Positions 46,201-58,328 of a stretch of DNA of 64,000 bases are shown in pieces. The DNA lies in NCBI GenBank assembly GCA_035610835.1, contig CM069449.1, forward strand, positions 59,907,619 through 59,971,618, given 5' to 3'. This DNA comes from Ophiura sarsii. Its lineage: Eukaryota > Echinodermata > Ophiuroidea > Amphilepidida > Ophiuridae. Numbering within the stretch: position 1 is the first letter of the stretch; each line of letters opens with the position of its first letter. The notes beneath the pieces were generated by a model. That model saw only the letters and a list, made by a program, of their open reading frames with translations, had not been told where the DNA came from and searched no databases. Made by a program: the position numbers and the translations under genes.

Positions 46201-48914
46201 TAGTTATTGTACATTTCCCTATCCCGGGGCTCTCAACAATCTCATTCATTGCACTATGTACAGTTGGTTAAACACAATTATAGTACAATTCCCTATCTCG
46301 GGGCTCTCAACAAGCTCATTCCTTGCAAAATGTACAGTTGATCAAACATAGTTATAGTACATTTCCCTATCCCGGGGCCCTTAACAAGGTCATTCTTTGC
46401 AATATGTACAGTTGATCAAACATAGTTATAGTACATTTCTCTATCCCGGGGCTCTCAACAAGCTCATTCCTTGCACTATGTACAGTTGGTCAAACATAGT
46501 TATTGTACATTTCCCTATCCCGGGGCTCTCAACAAGCTCATTCCTTGCACTATGTACAGTTGGTCAAACATAGTTATTGTACATTTCCCTATCCCGGGGC
46601 TCTCAACAAGCTCATTCCTTGCAAAATGTACAGTTGATCAAAGATAGTTATAGTAAATTTCCCTATCCCGGGGCCCTTGACAAGGTTATTCTTTGCACTA
46701 TGAACAACTGGTCAAACATAGTTATTGTACATTTCCCTATCCCGGGGCTCTCAACAATCTCATTCCTTGCACGATATACAGTTATACAGTTGGTCAAACA
46801 TAGTTATTGTACATTTCCCTATCCCGGGGCCCTTAAAAAGGTCATTCCTTGCACGATGTACAGTTGGTCAAACATAGTTATTGTACAATTCCCTATCTCG
46901 GGGCTCTCAACAAGCTCATTCCTTGCAAAATGTACAGTTGATCAAAGATAGTTATAGTAAATTTCCCTATCCCGGGGCCCTTGACAAGGTTATTCTTTGC
47001 ACTATGAACAGTTGGTCAAACATAGTTATTGTACATTTCCCTATCACGGGGCTCTCAACAAGCTCATTCCTTGCACTATGTACAGTTGGTCAAACATAGT
47101 TATTGTACATTTCCCTATCCCGGGGCCCTTAACAAGGTCATTCCTTGCACGATGTACAGTTGGTCAAACATAGTAGTTGTACATTTCCCTATCTTGGGGC
47201 TCTCAACAAGCTCATTCCTTGCACTATGTACAGTTGGTCAAACATAGTTATTGTACATTTCCCTATCCCGGGGCCCTTAACAAGGTCATTCCTTGCACGA
47301 TGTACAGTTGGTCAAACATAGTAGTTGTACATTTCCCTATCCCGGGGCTCTCAACAAGCTCATTCTTTGCACTATGTACAGTTGGTCAAACATAGTAGTT
47401 GTACATTTCCCTATCCCGGGGCTCTCAACAAGCTCATTCTTTGCACTATGTACAGTTGGTCAAACATAGTAGTTGTACATTTCCCTATCCCGGGGCCCTT
47501 AAAAAGGTCATTCCTTGCACGATGTACAGTTGGTCAAACATAGTTATTGTACATTTCCCTATCTTGGGGCACTCAACAAGCTCATTCCTTGCAAAATGTA
47601 CAGTTGATCAAAGATAGTTATAGAAAATTTCCCTATCCCGGGGCCCTTGACAAGGTTATTCTTTGCACTATGAACAGTTGGTCAAACATAGTTATTGTAC
47701 ATTTCCCTATCCCGGGGCTCTCAACAAGCTCATTCCTTGCACTATGTACAGTTGGTCAAACATAGTAATTGTACATTTCCCTATCCCGGGGCCCTTAACA
47801 AGGTCATTCCTTGCACTATGTACAGTTGGTCAAACATAGTAGTTGTACATTTCCCTATCCCGGGGCTCTCAACAAGCTCATTCTTTGCACTATGTACAGT
47901 TGGTCAAACATAGTAGTTGTACATTTCCCTATCCCGGGGCCCTTAAAAAGGTCATTCCTTGCACGATGTACAGTTGGTCAAACATAGTTATTGTACATTT
48001 CCCTATCTTGGGGCTCTCAACAAGCTCATTCCTTGCAAAATGTACAGTTGATCAAAGATAGTTATAGAAAATTTCCCTATCCCGGGGCCCTTGACAAGGT
48101 TATTCTTTGCACTATGAACAGTTGGTCAAACATAGTTATTGTACATTTCCCTATCCCGGGGCTCTCAACAAGCTCATTCCTTGCACTATGTACAGTTAGT
48201 CAAACATAGTAATTGTACATTTCCCTAACCCGGGGCCCTTAACAAGGTCATTCCTTGCACGATGTACAGTTGGTCAAACATAGTTATTGTACATTTCCCT
48301 ATCCCGGGGCTCTCAACAAGCTCATTCCTTGCACTATGTACAGTTGGTCAAACATAGTAATTGTACATTTCCCTATCCCGGGGCCCTTAACAAGGTCATT
48401 CCTTGCACGATGTACAGTTGGTCAAACATAGTTATTGTACATTTCCCTATCTTGGGGCTCTCAACAAGCTCATTCCTTGCAAAATGTACAGTTGATCAAA
48501 GATAGTTATAGAAAATTTCCCTATCCCGGGGCCCTTGACAAGCTTATTCTTTGCACTATGAACAGTTGGTCAAACATAGTTATTGTACATTTCCCTATCC
48601 CGGGGCTCTCAACAAGCTCATTCCTTGCACTATGTACAGTTGGTCAAACATAGTAATTGTACATTTCCCTATCCCGGGGCTCTCAACAAGCTCATTCCTT
48701 GCACGATGTACAGTTGGTCAAACACAGTTATTGTACATTTCCCTATCCCGGGGCTCTCAACAATCTCATTCCTTGCACGATATACAGTTGGTCAAACACA
48801 GCTATAATACGTATTCCTGTCCCTGGGCTCTCAACAAGCTCGTTCCTTGCACGATGTACAGTTGGTCAAAAACAATTATAGTACATTTCCCTATCCCGGG
48901 GCTCTCAACAAGCT
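34211..48914 (+). repeat. 74-bp satellite, ~199 monomers in higher-order repeats
   Basis: Monomer period is 74 bp with conserved blocks TTGTACATTTCCCTATCCC, GGGGC(CC/TC)T, CAAGNTCATTC(C/T)TTGCA and TGTACAGTTGGTCAAACA. Variants form ordered blocks: a 1702-bp unit (23 monomers) repeats at 35757 and 37459, and larger units start at 39161, 42647 and 45911, spaced 3486 and 3264 bp. A monomer with an 8-bp duplication (TATACAGT, near 40028, 43514 and 46778) marks each large unit. The large units are almost identical, implying recent amplification. The array lies inside a TRPC intron. The many 72-codon frames are by-products of the period. Confidence 0.97.
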
Positions 48915-49082
48915 TGAGTATGTGATTTCTCAGATACATAATAGTTAAAACAAAAAAATGCTCCTCCTGCAAATATAGCAAAATGCTGATACGATGTTGT
49001 TGCAATCGTACGACGATATATAATAATGCTGAACATAATTATATGGTTGATCTTACTAAATTACATCAATTCCAACCAATCA
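48915..49082. repeat. Unique spacer within the satellite, duplicated
   Basis: 168 bp of non-satellite DNA between satellite blocks. An almost identical copy lies at 58777-58944, as part of the 0.92-kb direct repeat that flanks the gypsy element. Confidence 0.85.
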
Positions 49083-49385
49083 CATTCCTTGCACGATGTA
49101 TAGTTGGTCAAACACAGCTATACGTATTCCTATCCCGGGCCCTTCAACAAGCTTATTTCTTGCACGATGTACAGTTGGTCAAACACAATTATAGTACATT
49201 TCCCTATCCCGGGTCTCTCAACAAGCTCATTCCTTGCACTATGTACAGTTGGTAAAACATAGTTATTGTACATTTCCCTATCCCGGGGCCCATAATAAGC
49301 TCATTCCTTGTACGATGTACAATTGCTCAAACATAGTTATTGTTCATTTCCCTATCCCGGGTCCGTCAATAAGCTCATTCCTTGC
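49083..49385 (+). repeat. 74-bp satellite, short diverged block before the gypsy element
   Basis: About four diverged monomers (CCCGGGTC, CCCATAATAAGC variants), interrupted at CATTCCTTGC by the 5' LTR. Confidence 0.9.
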
Positions 49386-51022
49386 TGTCGCATATAAAAG
49401 GTTAAACATGTGTAGTGTCCTATACTTATCTATTTTAAGGACTTCAAGGGTAGATCTTATAATCAACCATGCACGCCAAACAGTCAACATATTTGTGATG
49501 TGTTAATTCTACCAATTTGTTTTTAAGTAACTCTAGTTTATCCAATCATAGCTTATTTATATTTGAGTTTCAGCCAATCGCAATATGGCTATGATATCAT
49601 TTTTTATTCTTATGACATGATATTTGGTGCAGTCATCTTCTGACCATCAAGGGGTTAAGACCTATAAGGTTTTGGTAGTTCCTCACTCTGTGACTACACT
49701 GCTGGAAATTAATAATGCAGATTAATTCATGGTGATACAATGTTACAGATGAGAGAATGCAACTAAATAAATCTATGGTGATTTAGTCTGGAGTTTGTGT
49801 TTATATGCCACTGCCAGAGAGAATAATGTAAAGTTTATTTACAAAGGATTCATGTGTAAGTAAATTCTTATTGTATAATATTTTGTACTCAATGAAGCAG
49901 AGATTTTGTATTCAATGTGATAACAATTTTGATATGAAACAAAACTTGATTTGTGTTTTCAATTATGTTGTTTTTGTACATTGGAAGAAACAAAGATTTG
50001 TTTATTTAATGCAATATCAATTTTGATAAGAAACAAAATATGATTTGTGTTTTCAATTATGTACGTTGTTTTTGATTGTGTAATGCATTTTAATGATACA
50101 CAACCAGAGTTGCATCAACCAGTGTTTATTTGTAACTACTGTATAAAATGCATAATGATACTCAAAATTCATTAACCAATGTTGGTTTATAACTGTGTAA
50201 TGCATTTTGATGATACACAACATGTAAGGTTCCTCAACATTGTTTATTTATAATCATTGTGTAATGCATTTTATATGATACACAATTCAACCAGTAATAG
50301 TTAATTTACTAGGATCATAAGTTATCTAGTCTTGTGTGTTTCATAACTTATTATCATTAATTGTGTTCGTTCAATATAATTGAGTAATGTTTTAAAATGA
50401 GTTATTTGATATATGCTACATAACTCTCACATATAATTAGGACTGGTATTCATAAAATTCACTGTATGTTTTCTATACAGCCGTAAATAAAAGATAATGG
50501 TTTATCTAACATCTAGAACTGTAACAACTAGAACTGTAACAACTAGAACTGTAACAACTAGAACTGTAACAACTAGAACTGTAACAACTAGAACTGTAAC
50601 AACTAACTGTTGGAGCAACTGTCGGCGATAACCGTCCCACAGTAATAACACTAGGAGGTCCAACAACAAGGAGGAACAACATTACAAATAGATCGAACTT
50701 TCGCGAACTTGATGACGACGGTACCGTGAGTGTTTACATGAATGCAGCACAACGAAGTATACGAACGCGTGCGCAAGAGCTCTGGGTGTACAATTCATTG
50801 GGATAATATTATTGTATAACTGTATGTATGATTAATCTGGTCATATGAAACATTGTGTATTGTTATTGTATATACTGTTATTGTCATTATTGGTTCAAGA
50901 AATAATCATGATAAATAAATTGTGAAATCTATTTACTGTCTTTTTTATCTTCTTGAATACGAATTCAGCACAACAGCTTAGTTAACATGCCACACTGTGC
51001 CTATTCCATCTTGCACGTGACA
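49386..51022 (+). repeat. 5' LTR, 1637 bp
   Basis: Begins TGTCGCATATAAAAGG (a TATA-like box at the very start) and ends CACGTGACA, thus TGT...ACA. It contains six copies of a 15-bp repeat (50513-50605) and AATAAA-type signals near 50485 and 50908. It matches 56692-58328 at a constant offset of 7306 with no net indel. Confidence 0.95.
50513..50605 (+). repeat. 15-bp tandem repeat inside the 5' LTR
   Basis: Six copies of TAGAACTGTAACAAC. The same six copies are in the 3' LTR at 57819-57911. Tandem LTR motifs often act as enhancers, but that is inference here. Confidence 0.9.
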
Positions 51023-51024
51023 AT

Positions 51025-51040
51025 TGGGGGATCGTCGGGG
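51025..51040 (+). promoter_or_regulatory. Primer-binding site of the gypsy element
   Basis: TGGGGGATCGTCGGGG starts two bases after the LTR end, the usual place for a tRNA-complementary site; TGG pairs with the tRNA CCA end. The tRNA species is not determined. Confidence 0.75.
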
Positions 51041-51341
51041 AAATTAAAGACAAAGGCTGTTGACGAGTTCATGTTCAATTAGAACAAAAGACTTCACAAA
51101 AAAAAAAATCAAATATTTTAGATTTTTTTTTTTCAAATCTGAATTTATTTGTTTTTGTATTGAAATTCATATATTGTTTTGACAACTATTATACCCATGC
51201 AATTGGTACATTAATCATTAATCAACATTGTTTCATGGTTGCATTCTACTCTTAATGTTATAAACATTGTTTGGTTTTTATATATTTTGTACTTCAAATT
51301 GCGCTTTCCAATTGCTGCGTGTCTAATTACATCACACCAAC

Positions 51342-51631
51342 ATGGATCTAGAGAAATTAGCTAATCTAGGCAAACAGCTTGGTCATACTGGGGATAAGTT
51401 GCAACAATTTATTGATCTTGAGAGATCTAGAGATAGGGATGAAAGGGCTAGGCAAAGGGAGGACGTTAGGGAACGTTTGGCGTATGAAAAAGAACTTGTT
51501 GAAATGCAGTTGAAATTGGAATCCATGAAAAAGGAATCCGCTGCTGAAGGTCATACTGAACACATACGTTCTCGTGCTCCTGCCCCTAGGCTTCCCGAAT
51601 TTAAAGAAGGTACAGATGATATGGATGCATA
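51342..51631 (+). pseudogene. gag N-terminal part of the gypsy element, interrupted
   Basis: Starts at a genuine ATG in the leader and encodes about 96 gag residues. A charged, coiled-coil-like region rich in Arg, Glu and Lys (about residues 25-65) is followed by a Pro-rich stretch. The frame enters the inserted MITE at 51632 and stops at 51693-51695 after foreign codons. The rest of gag resumes at 52328. The insert plus one TA adds 696 bp, a multiple of three, so the frame is broken by stops within the insert and not by a shift. This copy cannot produce normal Gag. Confidence 0.9.
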
Positions 51632-52325
51632 CAGGGTGACCCAGAAAATGTTGAACCCAAAAATCACAAAATTCAATTATTTTTTTTACCATTAAAATAA
51701 CAAAATATTGGATAACTCGTTCACCAGCTATGTGCACCATACATTTAACTTTCTGAAACATTTTAGATCATAAAAATAGGCCACACGAAACTTAAAATAC
51801 GTGTAATTTTGTAAGAAGTGTTGTTTTGTAGTGTAAGTGAAGTGCAAAAAAATGGTTTCATGCTACATAGCAGAACAAGTGCCTGTTGAAACCATTTCTT
51901 TCCGATTTGTTTTTACTTTTATCGGGATCTTTTGTTGTGACTGTAATGTATATCAGAAGTGAACTGTTTAAAGATTAATACAAACACTTTGAGCAACTAA
52001 CACCCGTTCCAGTTGAAAATGTTAATTTAATAAATACAGATCAAAAGAAAAGATTACTTAACTCACCGTACTTAGAACAGGTTTCATATCAGAACCAAGT
52101 TACAATTTTTTCACTTTTACAAAAGGGCGAAAACACCCCCTGTCACACAATCAAGTGTACCTTTAGTTTGGTTAGGCCAATTTACATGATCTAAAGTTCT
52201 CCAGAAAGTTGAATAAATTGTTTACATAACTGTTTAAAACAGAATGCCATATTTATTTATTTTCATTTTTAATTATTTTGTTTAAGTTTGTGATTTTTGG
52301 GTTCAACATTTTCTGGGTCACCCTG
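51632..52325. mobile_element. 694-bp TA-flanked MITE inserted in gag
   Basis: TIRs begin CAGGGTGACCCAGAAAATG and match for about 39 bp in inverted orientation at the right end (52287-52325). TA precedes and follows (51630-51631 and 52326-52327), as in Tc1/mariner insertions, and CAGGGTG(A/T)CCCA is a familiar mariner-type terminus. No transposase frame. It lies within coding sequence of an LTR element whose LTRs have barely diverged, so the insertion is younger still or was carried by the source copy. Confidence 0.9.
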
Positions 52326-52327
52326 TA

Positions 52328-55300
52328 TTTACAGCGATTTGAACGTTACGCTGATTCACAGGGTTGGAAAAAGAGAGATTGGGCTGTAAACCTTAGTGCT
52401 CTTATACAGGGCAAAGGTGTTAGCACTTACAATAGGCTTTCACCCACAGATGCAAATAATTATGACATTCTAAAGCCTGAACTACTAAAGGCATATCATC
52501 TTACTGAAGATGGTTTCAGAGAGAAAATGAGATCAGCAAAACCTGAATCAAATGAAAGTGCCAATCAATTCCTTGCCCGAATTAGTGATTATTTGGATAG
52601 GTGGATTGATTTGTCTGAATCTCAGAAGAATTTTAAAGGCATTGTTGATTTGCTATTAAGGGAACAGTTTATTGCTTCATGTAGTAAAGACATGGCCATT
52701 TTTATCAAAGAAAGACATCCTAAAAATGTTAAAGAAATGGCAGTTATTGCGTCACAATACATTGATGCTAGAGGTGGTTGGGGATTGGGTTCCACAAATA
52801 AAACCAGTCACCATAAAGGTCAACCTGGTAAGAAACACAGTCCTAATCCTAGTCACCATGTAAACAATAGTAAAGTGTCTACAACAGACACACCAGTGCG
52901 TAAGTGTTTTATATGTGATAAAGTAGGGCACATAGCTAGGCATTGTAGAAATCGTTCAAAGATTCTCAAGGCAGCTGGTTTAGAGGTGAACGACGAGACT
53001 GAACAGAAGGAAGAAACAAGAGACCATGGTCAGGATAATCGTAAGCATAGGTATACAGGTAAACAAAAAGGTGGTTCAAATGTTAAACCTGTATGTTCTG
53101 CATGTACGTGTGAAGATTGTCTCAACAAAGACATAGGTGGTAACTGTATGATACTAGATAAGGATTTTCAAGGTGATAATTCTGAAGAAGGTTTTCTTAC
53201 TTTGCCATGTGGTCACAAATTGCCTATCATGAGTGCTGCTTGTAGTTCACGTAGTGTTCACAGAATGCCAGTTTCCAAAGGTCTTGTGGATGGTCATCTT
53301 GTTAATGTCTTACGGGATAGTGGATGCAGTAGTGTTGTTGTACGGAGAAATCTAGTGTTATCTAGTCAGTTTACGGGTGAATTGAAGACTTGTGTCCTCA
53401 TAGATGGAACAGTGAGGCGGGTACCCATCGCAGTCATCAATGTAGACACACCGTATTTCGTAGGCGAGGTCACTGCACTATGCATGAATAATCCTGTATA
53501 CGACTTGATTATTGGGAATATAGAAGAGGTTCGAGATCCTTCTAACCCCAATTTGAATTGGAGGGATAATCGTGGTGTCCAACATCCAGATGTAATTGGA
53601 GCTGTAGAGACGAGACATCAGAAGTTAGCTAAAGAGAAGGAGCTGAAAGAACTTAGAGTACCAAAGGCAATGAAGGAAATTGTTACCGCAGATATTCTTC
53701 GCAAGGCACAAGAAGGTGACAGTACTCTGGACAAGTTCAGAGACTTGGCCCTTTCTGGTGAAAGTAAAGTAACTAGAAATGGTGGTTGTTCTAAGTTCTA
53801 TCTGCAGAAAGGTATTCTGTTCCGAGAATTTCAGTCCCCACGTGTTAACTTTGGTGAGAAACTTACGCAGGTTGTAGTCCCTGTGCAGTTCCGTACACAA
53901 GTGATGAAGTTGGCACATGAGTCTATCTTGGGAGGTCACCAAGGCATCCAGAAAACAACAGATAAAGTAACCAGTAACTTCTTCTGGCCAGGTGTATCAG
54001 CTGATATTACGCGGTACTGCAGATCGTGTGATATTTGCCAACGTACACTACCGAGAGGACGAGTAAGCAAAGTACCACTTGGAAGCATGCCTGTTATTGA
54101 AACTCCATTTCAGCGTGTAGCTATTGACTTGGTTGGTCCTATCCATCCCTGTACAGAGAGTGGGAAGAGATATATACTTACCATTGTAGACTATGCCACG
54201 CGCTATCCAGAGGCTGTTCCTCTACGCAACATTGATACCAAATCCGTAGCAGAAGCTCTTTTAGATGTTTATTCCAGAGTAGGATTCCCACGGGATGTCT
54301 TATCGGACAACGGTTCGCAGTTCACATCAGACGTCATGAGGGAAGTAAGCAGACTTCTTTCCATCAAGCAACTAACTACAACCCCATATCATCCTGCATG
54401 TAATGGTCTAGTAGAACGTTTCAATGGAACCATGAAATTAATGCTGAAGAAACTGTGTGAAGAGCGTCCTCAAGATTGGGATAGATATGTGAATGCGCTG
54501 CTCTTTGCGTATCGAGAAACACCACAAGCTAGCACTGGCTTTTCTCCATTTGAGCTACTTTATGGAAGATCAGTACGGGGTCCACTTGCTATATTAAAGG
54601 AGCTTTGGACAGATGAAGTGGAAGAGACTGAGACGAAGACAACTTATCAGTATGTGTTGGATCTTCAAGAAAGACTTCAAAAGACGTGTGAGTTGGCGAG
54701 AGCAGAACTACAGAAGGCACAGAAGAGATACAAAGCTCATTACAACAAAGGTGCAAAGTCAAGAAAGTTTAAAGTTGGTGATGAGGTGCTTCTGTTACTG
54801 CCAACCGACAAGAACAAATTATTGATGCATTGGAAGGGTCCATTTACAGTGATAGAGAAGAAGAGCGACTTGGATTACAAGATAAATCTTGGAAACAAAG
54901 CAAAAACCTCCCATGCAAATATGCTAAAGAAATACTACAGAAGAGGTCAAGACGAACCATCAGCAGATGTAACGGCTGGTCTCTTCGAGTTAGCATGTGC
55001 ATCGGTTATTGAGAATGATGAAGACTTAGACGACGTGACTACTGGATGTGAAAGGTCTATGACTAATGACAACTTGCTGCAACTTCCAGTTTTTAAGCAG
55101 ACCGAGACAGCATCAGATGTCCATGTGTGTGGTGATTTGTCAAACGACCAACAACGCCAGGTGAAACAACTGTTAACTGAATATGACAGTCAACTGAGTG
55201 ATGTTCCAGGAAGATCAAAATTGGGTTTTCACGACATCAAGTTAACAGACAACAAACCTGTCCGTAGTCGACCTTATCCAGTACCACATGCTTTACGCGA

Positions 55301-56513
55301 GACAATCAAAAAGGAAGTGAAGACGATGTTAGAGATGGGAGTTATTGAAGAATCTGATAGTCCGTATGCATCACCATTGTGTATTGTCGTTAAACCTGAC
55401 GGAACAAACCGGGTGTGTGCCGACATGAGAAAACTTAATCAAATTACAGTTTTCGATGCAGAACCAACACCAGTTCAGGATGAGATATTTTCAAAACTAG
55501 CCAATGACAAGTTCTTTACAAAAATCGACTTGAGTAAAGGCTATTGGCAGGTGCCATTAAGCGAAGAGGCAAAACCACTGACTGCTTTTATCACACACGA
55601 CGGTCTCTACCAGTTTAAAGTGATGGCCTTTGGTTTGGTAAACTCTTCAGCTTCATTCAGTCGAATTATGAGAAAATTATTGAGAGGAATCCAGTGTGTG
55701 GACAACTATATAGACGATATTCTTATCCATACACCAACTTGGGAAGAGCATGTTGAGAAACTGGCAGAAGTGTTTGAGAGATTGAGAAATGCTAACATGA
55801 CAGCAAGACCATCAAAGTGTTATGTAGGATACGACAGAGTGGAGTTCTTAGGGCACGTCGTAGGTCATGGACAGCTGCAGCCTAATCCAAGCAAGCTTGA
55901 AGCAACCAAAGATGCTCCTAGGCCACAGACTAAGACACAAGTACGTTCTCTACTTGGGTTACTCAACTACTACAGGTCCTTCATACCAAACTTTGCTGCC
56001 ATAGCATCTCCTCTTACTAACAGAACCAAGAAAGGAGAACCAAACAGGATTAATTGGGATGACAGCCAAGAATTAGCATTCAAGACACTGAAAGCAAAAT
56101 TGACTCAGTCACCCATCCTCCATCTACCTGATATCAAGCGACAATTCATCCTCAGAACAGATGCATCTGAAGTTGGAATTGGTGCAGTTTTACTTCAGGA
56201 ATTTGACGGAGAGAAATTTCCTATTGCTTACGCCAGCAAGAAGCTCAACAAAGCACAACGAAACTACTCGGTGATGGAGAAAGAAAGTCTAGCAGTAGTT
56301 TGGGGTACGCAGAAGTTTGAACCTTATCTTTACGGGCGTGAATTCATTTTGGAGACCGATCATCAGCCGTTATTGTGCATGCAACGTTCCAAGGTAGCCA
56401 ATGGCCGTATCATGAGATGGGCGCTGGCATTACAGCCCTATAGATACAGGATGGTAGCCATAAAAGGCAAAGACAACGTTGGGGCAGATTATCTAAGTAG
56501 GTCAACTGAGTAG
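52328..56513 (+). pseudogene. gypsy gag C-terminus + pol: PR-INT-RT-RNaseH, one frame
   Basis: The open frame extends from 52278 (inside the MITE, no ATG) to the stop at 56511-56513. Counting residues from 52278: gag remainder; CX2CX4HX4C zinc knuckle at 210-223; a second Cys-rich cluster near 275-290; protease with DSG at 347-349; integrase zinc region from H547 with the CX2C pair; integrase catalytic D617, D677 and E713 (the last two 35 residues apart, DDX35E); GPF module near 852-856; then reverse transcriptase with D1084 and YIDD at 1144-1147; then RNase H starting near D1295 (TDAS). Integrase precedes reverse transcriptase, as in copia-type elements, while all domains are gypsy-like. The pol part shows no stop or frameshift. 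It is listed as a pseudogene only because its 5' gag portion is cut off by the MITE. Confidence 0.93.
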
Positions 56514-56675
56514 AATTATAGTTAGTGTAAGTATACATATCTTTCTACTACTTTTAAGTGCACATAGTCTCAGGATGAGAGGTGAAAAGGTAAGATTGTG
56601 TATAGGAAAACTAGATAGTACATAACCATGAGTCAAACTTTAAGTTAAGTGAAAAATGTTTGCAACATTTTCCTT

Positions 56676-56686
56676 AAAGGGGGGAG
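56676..56686 (+). promoter_or_regulatory. Polypurine tract
   Basis: AAAGGGGGGAG, five bases before the 3' LTR, is the expected plus-strand primer of an LTR element. Confidence 0.8.
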
Positions 56687-56691
56687 TTAAA

Positions 56692-58328
56692 TGTCGCATA
56701 TAAAAGGTTAAACATGTGTAGTGTCCTATACTTATCTATTTTAAGGACTTCAAGGGTAGATCTTATAATCAACCATGCACGCCAAACAGTCAACATATTT
56801 GTGATGTGTTAATTCTACCAATTTGTTTTTAAGTAACTCTAGTTTATCCAATCATAGCTTATTTATATTTGAGTTTCAGCCAATCGCAATATGGCTATGA
56901 TATCATTTTTTATTCTTATGACATGATATTTGGTGCAGTCATCTTCTGACCATCAAGGGGTTAAGACCTATAAGGTTTTGGTAGTTCCTCACTCTGTGAC
57001 TACACTGCTGGAAATTAATAATGCAGATTAATTCATGGTGATACAATGTTACAGATGAGAGAATGCAACTAAATAAATCTATGGTGATTTAGTCTGGAGT
57101 TTGTGTTTATATGCCACTGCCAGAGAGAATAATGTAAAGTTTATTTACAAAGGATTCATGTGTAAGTAAATTCTTATTGTATAATATTTTGTACTCAATG
57201 AAGCAGAGATTTTGTATTCAATGTGATAACAATTTTGATATGAAACAAAACTTGATTTGTGTTTTCAATTATGTTGTTTTTGTACATTGGAAGAAACAAA
57301 GATTTGTTTATTTAATGCAATATCAATTTTGATAAGAAACAAAATATGATTTGTGTTTTCAATTATGTACGTTGTTTTTAATTGTGTAATGCATTTTAAT
57401 GATACACAACCAGAGTTGCATCAACCAGTGTTTATTTGTAACTACTGTATGAAATGCATAATGATACTCAAAATTCATTAACCAATGTTGGTTTATAACT
57501 GTGTAATGCATTTTGATGATACACAACATGTAAGGTTCCTCAACATTGTTTATTTATAATCATTGTGTAATGCATTTTATATGATACACAATTCAACCAG
57601 TAATAGTTAATTTACTAGGATCATAAGTTATCTAGTCTTGTGTGTTTCATAACTTATTATCATTAATTGTGTTCGTTCAATATAATTGAGTAATGTTTTA
57701 AAATGAGTTATTTGATATATGCTACATAACTCTCACATATAATTAGGACTGGTATTCATAAAATTCACTGTATGTTTTCTATACAGCCGTAAATAAAAGA
57801 TAATGGTTTATCTAACATCTAGAACTGTAACAACTAGAACTGTAACAACTAGAACTGTAACAACTAGAACTGTAACAACTAGAACTGTAACAACTAGAAC
57901 TGTAACAACTAACTGTTGGAGCAACTGTCGGCGATAACCGTCCCACAGTAATAACACTAGGAGGTCCAACAACAAGGAGGAACAACATTACAAATAGATC
58001 GAACTTTCGCGAACTTGATGACGACGGTACCGTGAGTGTTTACATGAATGCAGCACAACGAAGTATACGAACGCGTGCGCAAGAGCTCTGGGTGTACAAT
58101 TCATTGGGATAATATTATTGTATAACTGTATGTATGATTAATCTGGTCATATGAAACATTGTGTATTGTTATTGTATATACTGTTATTGTCATTATTGGT
58201 TCAAGAAATAATCATGATAAATAAATTGTGAAATCTATTTACTGTCTTTTTTATCTTCTTGAATACGAATTCAGCACAACAGCTTAGTTAACATGCCACA
58301 CTGTGCCTATTCCATCTTGCACGTAACA
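56692..58328 (+). repeat. 3' LTR, 1637 bp
   Basis: Differs from the 5' LTR at about three positions noticed by eye: near 57380 (G to A), near 57450 (A to G) and near the end (GTGACA versus GTAACA). The last four bases AACA equally match satellite DNA, so the LTR/flank boundary is ambiguous by 4 bp. Confidence 0.93.

Larger units (their letters stand above)
49386..58328 (+). mobile_element. Gmr1-type Ty3/gypsy LTR retrotransposon, 8.9 kb, gag disrupted
   Basis: Full-length element: 5' LTR, primer-binding site, one long gag-pol frame, polypurine tract, 3' LTR. The LTRs are equal in length (1637 bp) and differ at about three positions found by eye, so insertion is very recent. Pol order is protease, integrase, reverse transcriptase, RNase H, which defines the Gmr1 lineage within Ty3/gypsy; usual gypsy elements have integrase last. 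No envelope gene or chromodomain is seen. A MITE breaks gag, so this copy cannot make a normal Gag-Pol. A 4-6 bp target duplication is absent; a ~0.92-kb direct repeat flanks the element instead. Confidence 0.95.

Noticed and set aside
34321..49506. Dozens of near-identical 60-124 codon open frames on the plus strand, which look like a gene family
   Set aside because: They are the 74-bp satellite read in frame: 74 is not a multiple of three, so three successive monomers give one open frame between stops. There are no start contexts, splice sites or independent codon signal.
52278..52327. Start of the gypsy pol frame at 52278
   Set aside because: The codon is TTG and lies inside the inserted MITE; the first ~16 residues are transposon-derived, not part of gag.
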